The notes: generated by a model not told the origin, from the sequence alone. A stretch of 27,469 bases of DNA from Chara braunii (GCA_003427395.1 BFEA01000060.1:395445-422913), one strand, 5' to 3'; positions 1 to 9,915 are shown, counted from the first letter of the stretch. Translations and numbers: made by a program.

Positions 1-520
1 GCTGGTAGAACCAGGTCTCGTCAGTTGTTTAATGAGGGAGACTTACCTTTCATGGGCGCTGATCCCTGGAAATCGTGATACTCTTTGTATTCAATAATTT
101 TGATAATATAAGCTGCGCTACTGGTTCTCATCTCATCTCATCTCTATCTGGGTTTTGTGTGAGACCATTTTGCACGTGTGATGACATGAACGCATGCAAT
201 GTGATACTCTCAAGCAAGCTGTGAACAGATCGGTTCCTTGCACCAGCCTCTGTGTATGTATCCCAGATTCCCTGTCCTTCATGGGTTGCTGCTGCTGCGG
301 CCTGTAGGCCTTAATTTCGGACTGCCCATCCGTAACCCCCTGACTTGAATCTGAGCTGAGCCTTAAACTCTTGACTTTCTTGTAGACAGACACATCTTTT
401 TGCACGAATAGACACTTTCATTATACGAACAGACACACTGACTGCTCGTACAGACACATCTTTATGTGAACAGACATGACTCGCATATCCCCTGAATGAA
501 CAGATGTGACCCAAATTAGA
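1..520. repeat. LTR-like repeat fragment, partly inverted relative to 3200-4240
   Basis: Positions 78-165 share a plus-strand block with 4045-4120: CTTTGTATTCA, then TGATAATATAA, then a CT-rich CTCATCT tract, which resembles the U5 end of an LTR. Positions 133-520 read on the minus strand resemble 3200-3530 on the plus strand, with recurrent TGTCTGTTCG and TGTCTGTACG motifs. The two parts are therefore in opposite relative order, as after nested insertion or rearrangement. No gag or pol coding sequence is visible. The family is unknown to me, and the element could extend left of the window. Confidence 0.35.
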
Positions 521-551
521 TTTTGCAACTGTTCGTCCAGGGGCACAACCG

Positions 552-572
552 TGACTTTTGCAAATGTCTCTT
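552..572. repeat. Left target-site duplication of the truncated LINE
   Basis: This 21-bp sequence starts TGACTTTTGC and ends ATGTCTCTT. It is repeated exactly at 1478-1498. The two copies bracket the minus-strand LINE fragment and sit directly against its tail and its truncation point. Confidence 0.9.
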
Positions 573-1477
573 TTTTTTTTTTCTTTTTTTTTTTAAAATA
601 AAACAGGTCCTTGTGGTCCTGGCTCCATATCCATTCTGGGGAGCGTCAGTCCGGTTCCTTTCCACCGGCAAGTCGAGAATGAAATACATGGTGAACACCT
701 TCACGCTTCCTTCCGTCTGGCCGAAGGAACCCTGACCAGCATTGATTGCTCCTTTTTCAGGAGGATTGACTGTCAGCTTGCCCTACCTCTTTTCCTCTCA
801 GAAACTATAATGTCTCTGCCAGATGCTACGTATAAAGCAAGAAAAGGGGAGAGTTGTCTAGCTGTTGAGATTAAAATCTCAGTTAGCTCTTCACTGGGAC
901 CCTGTTCTCGTGTTGAGCCACTTCTTCCACACCATTCTGTTGTCCACCACAGTGGCGATCTTTCCCTGCAAAAGCCAGTTTCTTATGAATTTACGTCTAT
1001 TTGTGGCTATCCTTTCGGGTCTGCGTTTCGTAGTCATGGTCACTTCTCGCCATCTGGATCGAATCTCTGTTTCCGCCATTCTTAGCAGTAGAACCCACGT
1101 TTCCTCTCTTGGTATCTCAATTCCTTCGATCGTCTTGGAGCATCTTCTCTTCCAGATTACCCAGAGCGCCAGCTTTCTGAGTAGATGGAACCAGACTTCC
1201 TTGCCACCTTTGAGATTGTTAGTGTCGTTAGATAGGAGCAGGATGTTGAGGGGGGTTGTGGCCGGGGGGGGTGATGGGAAGAGAGAGGTTCAAAGGTCGC
1301 GCACTTTGTTCCAGATCCATGTTGCTTCCGTGCAGTATAAAAGGCAGTGGAGTGCGTCTTCCACTGCGTTGCCTGTGCACAGACTGCATATATCAGTGCT
1401 GTCAGGGTCTGTGTGTTTTCTTCTCTTGTGGAGCCACTGATTGGTTGGCAGATGGACGTGTGCTAAGAGCCGTTGCA
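573..1477 (-). pseudogene. 5'-truncated non-LTR retrotransposon (LINE), C-terminal end and 3' UTR
   Basis: The minus strand from 1477 encodes the C-terminal zinc-knuckle region typical of plant LINE reverse transcriptases (zf-RVT type). It reads LPTNQWLHKRRK followed by CSLC ... HCLLYC, a CX2CX9HX4C pattern, ending WIWNKVRDL. A frameshift near 1290 moves the frame, and the protein continues through KEVWFHLLRKLALWVIWKRR to about 890, so the copy is dead. The 3' UTR runs to about 600 and ends in a poly(A) tail, seen as a T-rich tract at 571-594. The endonuclease and the RT catalytic core are absent because of 5' truncation. A 21-bp duplication on both sides shows target-primed insertion. The element is antisense to the helicase gene. 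It was probably supplied by an active LINE of the same lineage that also moved the SINE and snRNA copies. Confidence 0.85.
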
Positions 1478-1498
1478 TGACTTTTGCAAATGTCTCTT
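1478..1498. repeat. Right target-site duplication of the truncated LINE
   Basis: Exact repeat of 552-572. It marks the 5' truncation point of the LINE at 1477. Confidence 0.9.
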
Positions 1499-1609
1499 GC
1501 TTAGGTTAGAGGTGACTTTTGACCAGAAAACATGTCTTTTGATCTGCTTTCACGATCTGGGCTCTGAACGAGATACCCCACTATGCTGCCTCCTTCGGGC
1601 AGGGGCTGA

Positions 1610-2165
1610 ATTGAGTAAAGGCCCTTTTACCTCTTGGGCGGTGATTTCCAGGCTGCTGGCCTTCCCAAGCAACCAGTACCTCTTCCTCCTTTTGGAGGGA
1701 ACATCATTGCAGACTTTGATATTGCCCCTACAGGCCCTAGACTCAGACTGGTACCCGCTAGACCTAGCCTACACTACCGGCCTCTAAAAATACCACTTTT
1801 GTCTTCCTCTGCTCGGCGTCCGGTACCTGCATATTTACCCCCCTGCCGGGTGCGGTACCGGCCTACCCGCTACTTCCCTGCTGCAACCCTTCGAAGCCAC
1901 GGCCACAGGTAAGTACCGTCCCTGAGGGCCCAACGAACAAACAAGTGCCCTGGCGGGGCACACACACAGACACTCATACCAACCAGCACTCAGACAGGCA
2001 TGGTCACACACGCAAGCCAACCAGCACTCAGACAGACATGCAGTCCAGCAAGCACACACACACACAGACTTAGCAGGCGGGGAACTCAGTAGGGCATTCA
2101 GTCTATGAGCAAAACTCAGAAATCAGCTGTGTGTTTCAGTCCGTGTTTGGACGGGTTATCACAGA
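1610..2165. repeat. Long dispersed repeat family R1, partial copy
   Basis: Aligns by eye with 6165-6750. Shared blocks include GGCGGTGATTTCC, GGAGGGAACATCATTGCAG, TACAGGCCCTAGAC, CGGCCTCTAAAAAT, CACGGCCACAGGTAAGTACCG, and runs of CAGACAGGCATG and CACACACA. The shared region ends near AGAAATCAGCTGTG. There is no coding potential that I recognise. Only the right half of the family is present here; the part with GAATGGATGAACCAGAATC is missing. Confidence 0.7.
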
Positions 2166-2282
2166 ACGCTTTTTTTCCCAGGGGGCCCCAGGGTGGAGAC
2201 TTTCTGTTTCCTTGGCCTCCAACTTTTGAAGTCCACACGTGGACCGCAGATGGAAAATATGTAGGGGGGGGGGGTCTTATGG

Positions 2283-2510
2283 ATTGACCTGGGTCCGTGG
2301 GTCGGGTCACCCAGACCCAGCGGTCATCCGCCTGTCACCCACCCATTCGGGTGACCCACACCTAACATTGACCCACCCATCACCCACCCAGGCTGGTTCT
2401 CTTAGACCCACCCTCATCCCACCCGTGCAGATTATCAAGACCCACACCTGACCCAGTGCCTCATGGTGGATGGGGTGAGTACGGGTGGGTGTGGGTCTGG
2501 GTACCCGTTG
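2283..2510. repeat. GACCC/GGGTC-rich degenerate repeat
   Basis: About 230 bp made largely of variants of GACCCACCC and GGGTGGGTC, with both orientations close together (ACCCAGACCCAGC on the left, GTGGGTCTGGGTACCC on the right). The strand-asymmetric G or C runs could form foldback or G-quadruplex structures. No coding sequence is seen. Confidence 0.6.
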
Positions 2511-2714
2511 GTCATCTCTGGTAATAACGAATAAAAACCTTCGAACTATCTGTGACCCAGGGTGCTCACTGGCCTATCGGTTTCGGACACTGGTCCAATT
2601 TGTGATTTTTGTTTGTTTGTTCATTTGCTTGTTTCGTGAGCGGGGAACCCCTAACAGTCTAACCTTGTTTGCGTCCAACAGACTTTTCTTTCTTACTTGG
2701 ATTCGTTTATCGAC

Positions 2715-2716
<2 letters not shown>

Positions 2717-2783
<67 letters not shown>

Positions 2784-2858
2784 CGTGTGTTGTCATATTC
2801 GCTACACAGTAGTATACACTAGAAAAAAAGCATGACTCTGTGTGTGTGTGTGTGTGTG
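2717..2858. repeat. (GT)n microsatellite pair
   Basis: A GT run at 2717-2791 with a few interruptions is followed by a shorter TG run at 2839-2858. Confidence 0.95.
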
Positions 2859-2859
2859 A

Positions 2860-3199
2860 GCACATACCATTCAGAAAGGAGGAAAAGGCTATGCTAGGCC
2901 GTTGCCCGGCTTGGCACGCCCGGGCCAATTGGGCAGATGGGGAGTCGCCCGGCAAAACCAGACGGGTTTAAAAAGAGGCAAGGATCCCAAAGAGAAAAAA
3001 AAGGGCTTCAGGCGCAAGGCCAGTAAAAGGGCCTTTACCCGATATAGGCCTCAGGCCTTGTAAAAATAGAGCAGCACGGGCCTTGTAAAAGTAAAGCATT
3101 GTGAAAAGGTATCTTGCCAGGGCTCAGAAACGTGAAAACAGGTCAAAAGTCAAGTTCTCTATCAACAGGCACATCTAAATCTAAGGCAAAGGGCATTGT
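2860..3199. other. Unassigned non-coding stretch
   Basis: GC-rich interspersed sequence with short internal repeats (GGCCTTGTAAAA twice, GCCCGGC). I see no gene or recognisable element. Confidence 0.5.
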
Positions 3200-4240
3200 C
3201 AAAAGACTTACCTGTTCACCAGGAGATGTGTATGTCATGTCTGTTCGAGTAAGGGTGTGTCTGTACGTGTAGGCAGTGTACCTGTTCGTGCAATGGAAAG
3301 TGCCTGTTCAAGTAGTAAATGTGTCTGTTGGTTTAGAGTTGTGCCTGTCCGAAAGTGAAGTCAGTAGGCACAGTCCCAGTTCTGGTCTAAGTCAAGGGGT
3401 CAGTCCAGATCCAGACTTTCAAGTCCAAATCCAGGCCGAAGTGCCTCAGCAGCAGTTGAATCTCATTGGGACTGTACTGGGACACATGCAATGCAGGGTC
3501 TGGGACAAAGGGAGAGGCTGAATTGAGCCAATGCAGACCCAGCGAGGAGTGGCCAGCACTATAAAAAGAGCTGCCTGCCTCATTCTTCGCCAGATCTCCA
3601 CTGGCTGCAATGCGTGGAAGTGCTGGTGCACTTGTGCGCTGAGTCGGGAGGAGCAGCGCTGGAGGAGAAGACGCGCTGGAGGGAGGAAGATGCCTGTACG
3701 CTGGAAGTGATGCAGCCATAGCTGCCCAGCGAGTTAGCATTAGTAGTAGAGGGTTAGTATGTAGCTATGAGTAGTATCCAGAGTAGATCCTCATGAGTAT
3801 TGAAGAGTGTGTATGCATCATAGGAGGAAGGGATTGAGGCTGAGAGTGTTCATTCAAGGTTGGCTATGGAAGATACTTACCTGAGTTGGATGTGACCTGC
3901 AGAGGTGGCGCTGATGAGTGGTGACCACATTGATGACTTGGAGACTATCTGCAGGGGTAGCACTGATTCACTGGAAGGCATATTGATGAGTTGGCAAGAT
4001 ATTGGTGTTGCGCTGATGAGCGCTGGACTCAGGGGAACTTTGAAACACTTTGTATTCATATTTCTGATAATATAAACTGTGAAACTCGGTCCTCATCTTC
4101 TCTATCTTTGTCTATTGTCAGACTACTGTTCATTGTGTGTGGGAGTACGATGCATGGCATGTACACACTTGCGTGAGATGGTCCCCAGGACCCATGCACC
4201 AGGACTGCGCTTGGCCTAAGCAGTCAGAATCTGGTCTCAA
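3200..4240 (+). repeat. Possible solo LTR
   Basis: The region starts with degenerate TGTCTGTTCG-type repeats, a U3-like stretch. A TATA box follows (TATAAAAAG, 3560-3568). It ends in an AT-rich U5-like block with CTTTGTATTCATATTTCTGATAATATAA near 4045-4075, which also occurs at 78-115. This order (repeated upstream elements, TATA, AT-rich block) fits an LTR. I cannot fix the TG...CA ends, a primer-binding site or a TSD, so the call is tentative. Confidence 0.35.
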
Positions 4241-4849
4241 CTTCGATTTTGGTGATGGGTCATCCAGAGGGGTTTGGGGGGTATAAAGTTATAAACAGTG
4301 ACTAAAGGGGTTTAAAAGGGTACATTTTGAGAATTTTTTACTTATGTTTTCTCATTATTTTTTTTAATCTTAAAATTAACAAGGAATTTTGCGGTGGTCC
4401 TCCGCCAAACGTTGTTTATTAAACTTTCTATTGCAATTTCAGTATTTTACACAACATATATTTTTTTCGGAAGGTTTTCATTTTTTTTAATGCTAGTTTT
4501 TTAATATTATGCGCTGGGACCACCCGGGACCCTGTTCGGACCCTGCCCTCGGGCCGCCCAGGAGGGTACCCTGGCGACCTTCCCCCAGGCGGGCCGCCCG
4601 GGGACCAGCACAGGGAACAGGGAGTGCCAATGTTTGTCCTCCGTGCTGAGGTGTTGGTGATTGGTCCTCATTATTCTTGATGCAGGCAATGCCCGTCCTT
4701 TTGCACACTTTGCATCTGTGCTCGCGTCGTCGAGCTGCAGCCAAACATTCTCGTTTGTGAAATCAGAATGCGTCGGACTCTGCTTCCACGTATCCTCATT
4801 TGTGAAATCCGAATCTGATCGACAGTGTTTCCTTTTCTACTTTGTGCAG
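4241..4849. other. Intron or upstream flank without visible gene
   Basis: An AT-rich stretch (4310-4500) is followed by a GC-rich CCCGGGACC segment (4510-4600). A local duplication (TTTGTGAAATC near 4753 and 4799) precedes the splice acceptor TTTGTGCAG at 4841-4849. The exon carrying Walker A and motif Ia of the helicase is not seen here and must lie further upstream, outside the window. Confidence 0.5.
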
Positions 4850-5044
4850 CGTCGTTCATCTTGTTCTGGATGAGTCAGATAAGTTGTTTGATATGGGCTT
4901 CATGGAGCAAGTAGATCGCATCCTTGAGGCATGTACAAATACAAACCTGCAGCGATCATTATTCAGTGCTACCCTCCCGGAGACAGTGGAAGAGCTTGCA
5001 AGAAGTGTTATGCATGACCCTGTGCGGATTGTTATTGGGGAGAG
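4850..5044 (+). CDS. RH57: DEAD-box RNA helicase RH57/DDX52/ROK1-like, exon with motifs II and III
   Basis: ATP-dependent RNA helicase of the Rok1/DDX52 family, which acts in the nucleolus on 18S rRNA processing and small-subunit assembly (family knowledge). The exon encodes VVHLVLDESDKLF, where DESD is the family's variant of the DEAD box (motif II, Walker B), then FSATLPETVEELA, where SAT is motif III. It ends VRIVIGE. The acceptor is TTTGTGCAG and the donor is GAG/GTACGT at 5045. The exon starts with the last base of a codon and ends with two bases (AG), which pair correctly with the G opening the next exon. Exons for the N-terminus, Q motif and motif I are upstream of the window. Confidence 0.93.
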
Positions 5045-5184
5045 GTACGTGAAAACTGGTCCTGACAGTTGATGTAAGGTTTAATTTTTGCACATCATCA
5101 TCATCATCCACAGTCACCAGCTCCTTTGTTCTTCCCCCCAGCCTTCATAGTTCCGTATTGCGAACAATGAAAGCCTATGTAACA

Positions 5185-5390
5185 TGGTAACCGCCCGGAC
5201 GTCCGGACCGGGTTCCAGACAGTCCGGTGTCCAGTGTCTGGTGTCCGGTGTCCGGTCCCCATGTCTGGATGGAGGCCCCTGGGGCAAAAAAAAAAAAAGG
5301 GGGGGGCGGCCCAGGACGTTTGTTGGGTCCTAGCCGCCCCTCGAAAAATAACGGGGTGATTTTTAAGTGTGTTACGATCCTGGTCATTTC
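5185..5390. repeat. TCCGG-rich dispersed repeat, copy 1
   Basis: Begins CATGGTAACCGCCCGGAC and is dense in GTCCGG and GTGTCCGG units, followed by an A-run, a G-run and AAAAATAACGGGGTGATTTTTAAGTG. The reverse complement of 7295-7460 is similar, including CATGGTAACGGCGG. The AAAAATAACGGGGTGATTTTTAAGTG block recurs at 6758-6783. Confidence 0.65.
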
Positions 5391-5464
5391 CCAAGTGCAA
5401 ATTCACAATGAAAGACAATGCCACCCAATTGCGAAAGAAATGAAAGCACTTGCAAAGAGATAGA

Positions 5465-5509
5465 AGAAGAAGAAGAAGAAGAAGAAGAAGAAGAAGAAGA
5501 AGAAGAAGA
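5465..5509. repeat. (AAG)n microsatellite
   Basis: About 15 uninterrupted AAG units, just upstream of dispersed repeat R1. Confidence 0.95.
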
Positions 5510-5594
5510 TGTGCACCAGCAAGACCAATGACAATTCCCCTTTCTCTCTACACCTTCCTCCTCCTCCTTCTCTTCGCCAATCTTATTCTTCTCT

Positions 5595-6785
5595 CAATAA
5601 TAATAATAACAATGAATGGATGAACCAGAATCAATGTCCGAAGTTCCCTCTTACTGCTGACTCAACTCAACAACAACAACCAGTCCACCATAGCTATGGC
5701 TTCCCTCCTTCAGCCTCCTCTCTCATGCATAGGCTATGGCGGACTAATGAGGGCCTTGCCCTGACGTCCAAAGGACAACCCAAAGCAGCTATGGTGCTGC
5801 GCTGATGTCCAAAGGACAACCCAAAGCAGCTATGCCGCTGCTGCCTGGTCCGCCATGCCTGAATCTGCCTCGAGCTTCCCTGGTGCCGGACTACCCCAAC
5901 TGGGGCCTTCCAGATGCAGCGCCCAACAAGGTGATGAAGATGGTGTCTACCATCGCCAGGTAAGTGCCCCGCCACTCTCCTACTATGCCCCCCTTCACCC
6001 TCCTCCTCAAGCTGGACTGCTCGCCACAGCCAGGCTGAGCTCCAGCGGCCCTTCACCTCCAAGCAGCGCTGCACCAGTCCAGCGCTGCGCTCCAGCAGCA
6101 TGTCGCCAATCCTTGCACACCGCAAATGAGGAAGAGCTCTTTGCTCTTCCTGGAGATATAGCGGCCTACCGGCCTCCTGGGCGGTGACTTCCTAGGCCGA
6201 GCGGCCTCCCAGCAACCGGTACCTCCTCCCTTTCGGAGGGAAACATCATTGCAGGCTCTGCTATCCTCCNTACAGGCCCTAGACCCGGGCTACTTGGACT
6301 GGTACNGGCCTACCGCTATCCTACCGCTACNGGGCCTCTAAAAATGCCAACTTTTTGTCTTCTTCTGCTCGGCCTCCAGTACCCGACACCCCTACCACTA
6401 CTTGAGTGGTACCGGCCTACCTGCTACTTGAGTGTTTTTCCCCACTGTTCTAAGTGTTGCGGGCCTACCCCCGCTACTTGAGTGTTTTGCCCCCTGCAAC
6501 CCTCAAAGTCACGGCCACAGGTAAGTACCGGCCCTGCGGAGCCCTTCAACCAACAAGTACCCTTGCGGGTCATACACACACTCAACCGACAAGCACTCAG
6601 ACAGGCATGCAAACCAGCAGGCATGCACACACACAGACATGGAAATCACAGCAGAATGCGGCAATTTCAGCAAGGCATTCATTCCAGCGGCAAATGCCAG
6701 AAATCAGCAGTGTTCTCAGTCTGTGTTTTTGGGGGGACATTACAAAGACACTGCAGAAAAATAACGGGGTGATTTTTAAGTGTCC
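5595..6785. repeat. Long dispersed repeat family R1, fullest copy
   Basis: Starts at an AAT-rich run, then GAATGGATGAACCAGAATC, which is shared with 11611-11632. Later shared blocks include CCAAAGGACAAC, GGGGCCTTCCAG and GATGATGAAGATG. The right half matches 1610-2165. The segment CCAAAGGACAACCCAAAGCAGC is duplicated internally (5768 and 5811). Three isolated Ns lie inside. The element contains CAGGTAAGT sequences that look like splice donors. No conserved protein is visible, so this is probably a non-autonomous element of roughly 1.2 kb. Confidence 0.7.
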
Positions 6786-6920
6786 TTTCACCCCACCGGA
6801 CATGGCCTAGAGGTCCAGACACAAGACACTGCAGGTTTTTGAGGTGGCGGGTTTCGCACAGGCCCGAGCAATTTCAAAGCGGCCGTTTGGACGTGGCGCC
6901 TGCCGCTCCTGCCCGTTAGG

Positions 6921-6978
<58 letters not shown>

Positions 6979-7294
6979 ACTGACAGTACTGCCAGTCTGA
7001 AGACTCTGAGGTTCTGAATTGAACTGCAAAGCTCGAACTTTTAAGTTATATATGAAGTTATGAACTTAAATTACTAAATCCAAAGTTCAAAGTTCAAAGT
7101 TAATCATACTTTTTTTTTTTTTAATTCTCTGTTTCTTTATTCTTGTTCCTGCTTAGCACTGTTTGCAACTCTGCATGTCTGCTGGTTAAATGTGCTGGTT
7201 GCTTTGCTGCAAGACACGTGCTCTGCTGCCTGAACTACAGAGTGCAAAGCAGGTAAGTGCTTGCCAACACCCCCACCCAACCTCCCCCCAACCC
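6786..7294. other. Intronic stretch with (GA)n microsatellite
   Basis: A GA run covers 6923-6977. The remainder includes short AGTTCAAAGTT repeats near 7080 and a T-run at 7111-7122. No gene or known element is seen. Confidence 0.6.
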
Positions 7295-7480
7295 CCAGTT
7301 TTCTTTTTTTTGGTCCGGACATTTTTGCACCCCGGGGACCGGTCCAGACTGTCCGGTATCCGGTGATGTCCGGATCACCGGACAGTCCGGACCGGTCCAG
7401 ACACTGGTCCAGAAGACAGTCCGGAAGTGTCCGGTGTCCGGGTCCGCCGTTACCATGCTATGTAATACGGTGATAAATAA
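7295..7480. repeat. TCCGG-rich dispersed repeat, copy 2 (inverted)
   Basis: Dense GTCCGG, ACCGGTCC and GTCCGGACCGG units ending CCGTTACCATGCTATGT. It is the inverted counterpart of 5185-5390. The nested palindromes (CCGGTGATGTCCGGATCACCGG) would fold strongly. Confidence 0.65.
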
Positions 7481-7499
7481 ACAGTTGGGTGGACGGAGT

Positions 7500-7650
7500 T
7501 GGCAAGTAGGCAAGCAAGCAATCAGGCAAGCAGGCAAGCAAGCAGGCATGCAGACATGGAAGCAGGCTGGAGGTTCAGGCAGGCATGCCGGCATGGAAGC
7601 AGGCTGGAGGTTCAGGCAGGCAGGCTTGCAGGATGACAAGCTGGCAGGCA
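7500..7650. repeat. GGCAAGCA/GGCAGGCA degenerate tandem repeat
   Basis: Short GCAAGCAG and CAGGCATG units. A larger 37-bp period is also present: CATGGAAGCAGGCTGGAGG begins at 7555 and again at 7592. Confidence 0.8.
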
Positions 7651-7909
7651 GACAGATGTGACCAATAGTCACAATACGTAGTCCTTACCAGTTAAAGCTA
7701 TTCAGACCTGTTGTCACACGTCCTTGTGATCATTCATCATGCCAAAGAAATCCTTGATGATGTTGCTTATCACTCTCACATCTGTTTTTTTCTTCTTTTT
7801 TTTTTCCGGTTGTAGACTCCCCACCTACTGTAGTCAATGAAGGTGCAAGGGCTAATTGCTTGGTCGTGCTGACATATGTCCGGTGGAATCTTTGCTCGCC
7901 TGTCCGTAG

Positions 7910-8000
7910 GAACTCGGCGGCTAGTACGGTGAGCCAGAGAATGGTCTTTGTTGGAAGCGAAGAAGGCAAACTGCTCGCCATCCGACAGCTTTTCACAGAG
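7910..8000 (+). CDS. RH57: RH57/DDX52-like helicase, exon linking the two RecA domains
   Basis: The acceptor is GTCCGTAG at 7909. The first G completes an arginine codon begun by AG at 5043-5044. Thirty codons follow, including MVFVGSEEGKLLAIRQLFTE. This is the segment after motif III that leads into the second RecA-like domain; plant RH57 has a closely similar GSEEGKLLALRQ. The donor is GAG/GTGCGG, which is weak but gives the right phase (0) for the next exon. The exon is only 91 bp long. Recognition rests on the family motif and on phase continuity on both sides. Confidence 0.88.
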
Positions 8001-8118
8001 GTGCGGAAGAAGACCATCATGCTATAGCATTATTGTCTTGTCCAGGGTGGTTACAGCAAAAAATACTTTTTTTTTTTTTTTTCTATTTCTTTCCCTCTTT
8101 CCGTTTCCTTTCTTTTTT

Positions 8119-8538
8119 GGGAAAATTGTTTAAATGCTCCTGAAGGTTGGGGTATTTTGTCAAATAGTGACAAATACCACTAAAAGGCATGGGTATGTTG
8201 AAAAATGCCCTTATGACAGGAGTGAAACTTTGCCAAATACCCCACTTGCCGATTGGACCCGTCGTCTTTTGCATATACCTATTATACCCCCACCGGGCCC
8301 TGGGCAACTTGTCTATATGACCCGGTATTTCTGGCCTTTGGACCCTGCTGATGGCAAAAGAAATGCGCATGTGCCCCTGCAGCCCAGGGCCAGGGCATAT
8401 GGCAAAGTTGCCTATGAGCGCGAAGGGTGCAGACAGATGCAGACGTTTGCGGCATTTCAGCATACCTCTGTGTTTTAGCAGCATCTGAAGAAATACCCCC
8501 ACTTTTAGGGGTATCTCTACTATTTCAACAATTTTCCC
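8119..8538. mobile_element. 420-bp non-autonomous DNA transposon (MITE) with 9-bp TSD
   Basis: Terminal inverted repeats are GGGAAAATTGTT at 8119-8130 and AACAATTTTCCC at 8527-8538. They extend imperfectly inward (GGGGTATTT near 8150, AAATACCCCC near 8490). Both ends are flanked by the 9-bp direct repeat TTCTTTTTT (8110-8118 and 8539-8547). A 9-bp TSD suggests a Mutator-like element; an 8-bp hAT reading is possible because the repeat is T-rich. It has no transposase. Confidence 0.75.
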
Positions 8539-8578
8539 TTCTTTTTTAAAACGGTGACAGCCTTGAGATGTCATTATT

Positions 8579-8763
8579 GAATTCACCAGCCCCAGGTACT
8601 TCAGAATGATTTTATTCTGCTCATCTGATTGTATCTGTATTCGAACTTGGCTCTTATTCTGGCCATCTGATATATGTATCTGGATTCTAACTTGGGTCTG
8701 TATTTGTGAACAGCACAGGGATGTGCCCCTTCAGAATTCACCAGCCCCAGGTAATTCAGAATT
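8579..8763. repeat. Local direct repeat
   Basis: GAATTCACCAGCCCCAGGTA plus TTCAGAAT occurs at 8579 and 8735 with one mismatch. Between the copies, CATCTGAT-TGTATCTG-ATTC-AACTTGG units are also duplicated (about 8620 and 8663). Confidence 0.75.
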
Positions 8764-8852
8764 CACCAAGTTGGTGCAAAAATTACCTTTTTACTTTTAG
8801 AAGTCTAAACCGTTCAAACTTCTAACCATTGCGGCTCTTTCTCCCCTTTCCC

Positions 8853-8870
8853 CCCCCCCCCCCCCCCCCA
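8853..8870. repeat. Poly-C tract
   Basis: Run of about 19-20 C residues in the intron between the second and third exons. Its length in a draft assembly is unreliable. Confidence 0.8.
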
Positions 8871-8992
8871 AATCAATTATCTGAGATTGGATTTTGTAGT
8901 TTTTGTGTGAGATGTATACATTTTACATGGGAAATTGGCAAATTGCCAATCAGACATACAGTCATATACTACAGCCTACAGGGGAAATTTGA

Positions 8993-9105
8993 CTACCGTC
9001 TTCACCCGAATAGAACGGCCCTGGTTATTATAGCTGTATTTGGCACAAGTTTCAGTCCACATGCAGTGATAATGACCGGGTGTTCTATTCGGGTGAAGAT
9101 TGTAG
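8993..9105. mobile_element. Palindromic MITE family P, copy 1
   Basis: The arms CTTCACCCGAATAGAAC (left) and GTTCTATTCGGGTGAAG (right) are perfect inverses. The centre also pairs (GGTTATTATAGCTG against CAGTGATAATGACC), so almost all of the roughly 110 bp can fold into one hairpin. Related copies lie at 22447-22557 and 26244-26362. No TSD could be fixed with confidence. Confidence 0.75.
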
Positions 9106-9879
9106 CAGATCAGCATGTCAGTAAGTTGACAGTGTAGTTGCATAAAGTTTCCTGGAGCCAACTGCTGGAGTTAACCGGTAGGCCCAACCTGTGAGTCAGT
9201 TACAGAGGCTGGGACCTGGACACTGTCCCAGTGGGCGAAAGGCACTGCCGACTGCGTCTGGACTTGTGCTTCACCCCAGGGCAAGATGTCGGGAGGCCAC
9301 CAGGCAGAGCGCATTCGGGCAGGTTGCTGCAAGGGATGCGCGCTTTTGCGCTGTGAGCAGGAAGGCAGCGCCTGAGGAAGTAGACCAGCTCCTCTGTGCC
9401 TGTAGTGAGCGCCAGCCATAGATAGGGGCAGGGAAGCCAACTGGTCGAGTGTCGAGGTCAGGAAGAAGGAAGACAGCGGGGACAGGCGGTTCTTCCCTGG
9501 TGTTGACAATGGAAGCCTGTACAAGGAGAGTCTGCAAGCAGCATCACGCAAGTGACACGTGGACAGAGAGTGAGGTGGCGGACGCTTTTAGGAGCAAAGT
9601 TCAGCAAACAGAACACTGAAGAAGTCTCTCAATAAAGAAAACCCGACGACTTCCGCTTCCAATCGTCAATGGAACAACAATGTGGTAGACCCCCACTTGC
9701 GGTATGACCGCCCTACTCTACATCCTACTACCTCGACTCGTCATGCACTCCGCTTTGGTTTTCTGCTTTGCACTCCGCTTCGGTTTTCTGGATTCAACTC
9801 CGCTCAATCGTGTCTGGTCCTCGGGGAGATTTTGCAATCTGGTTTTGTAACTTTTGTTGGTGTTCTCATTGTATTGTAT
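9106..9879. other. Intronic stretch of unknown nature
   Basis: The GC-rich 9180-9560 part has open frames on both strands but no recognisable domain. AATAAAGAAAACCCGACGAC near 9630 resembles an LTR polyadenylation region. ACTCCGCTT(C)GGTTTTCTG is locally duplicated (9749 and 9771). I cannot assign it. Confidence 0.4.
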
Positions 9880-9915
9880 CTGTCTCTTATACACATCTAG
9901 ATGTGTATAAGAGAC
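9880..9915. other. Nextera mate-pair junction adapter (assembly artefact)
   Basis: The sequence CTGTCTCTTATACACATCT is immediately followed by AGATGTGTATAAGAGAC. These are two Tn5 mosaic ends head to head, exactly the circularisation junction of Nextera mate-pair libraries, lacking only the last two bases. The flanks repeat TTGTATTGTAT on both sides, so genomic sequence was also duplicated when reads were merged. It is not biological and should be masked. Confidence 0.97.

Noticed and set aside
865-1440. 191-codon plus-strand open frame
   Set aside because: It is the complement of the minus-strand LINE C-terminal coding region, which has clear zinc-knuckle residues.
7500-7650. CRISPR-like spaced repeats
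   Set aside because: Units are short and degenerate with no unique spacers, and the context is eukaryotic.
9171-9551. Overlapping open frames on both strands
   Set aside because: GC-rich sequence gives long frames by chance; no domain, start context or splice evidence.
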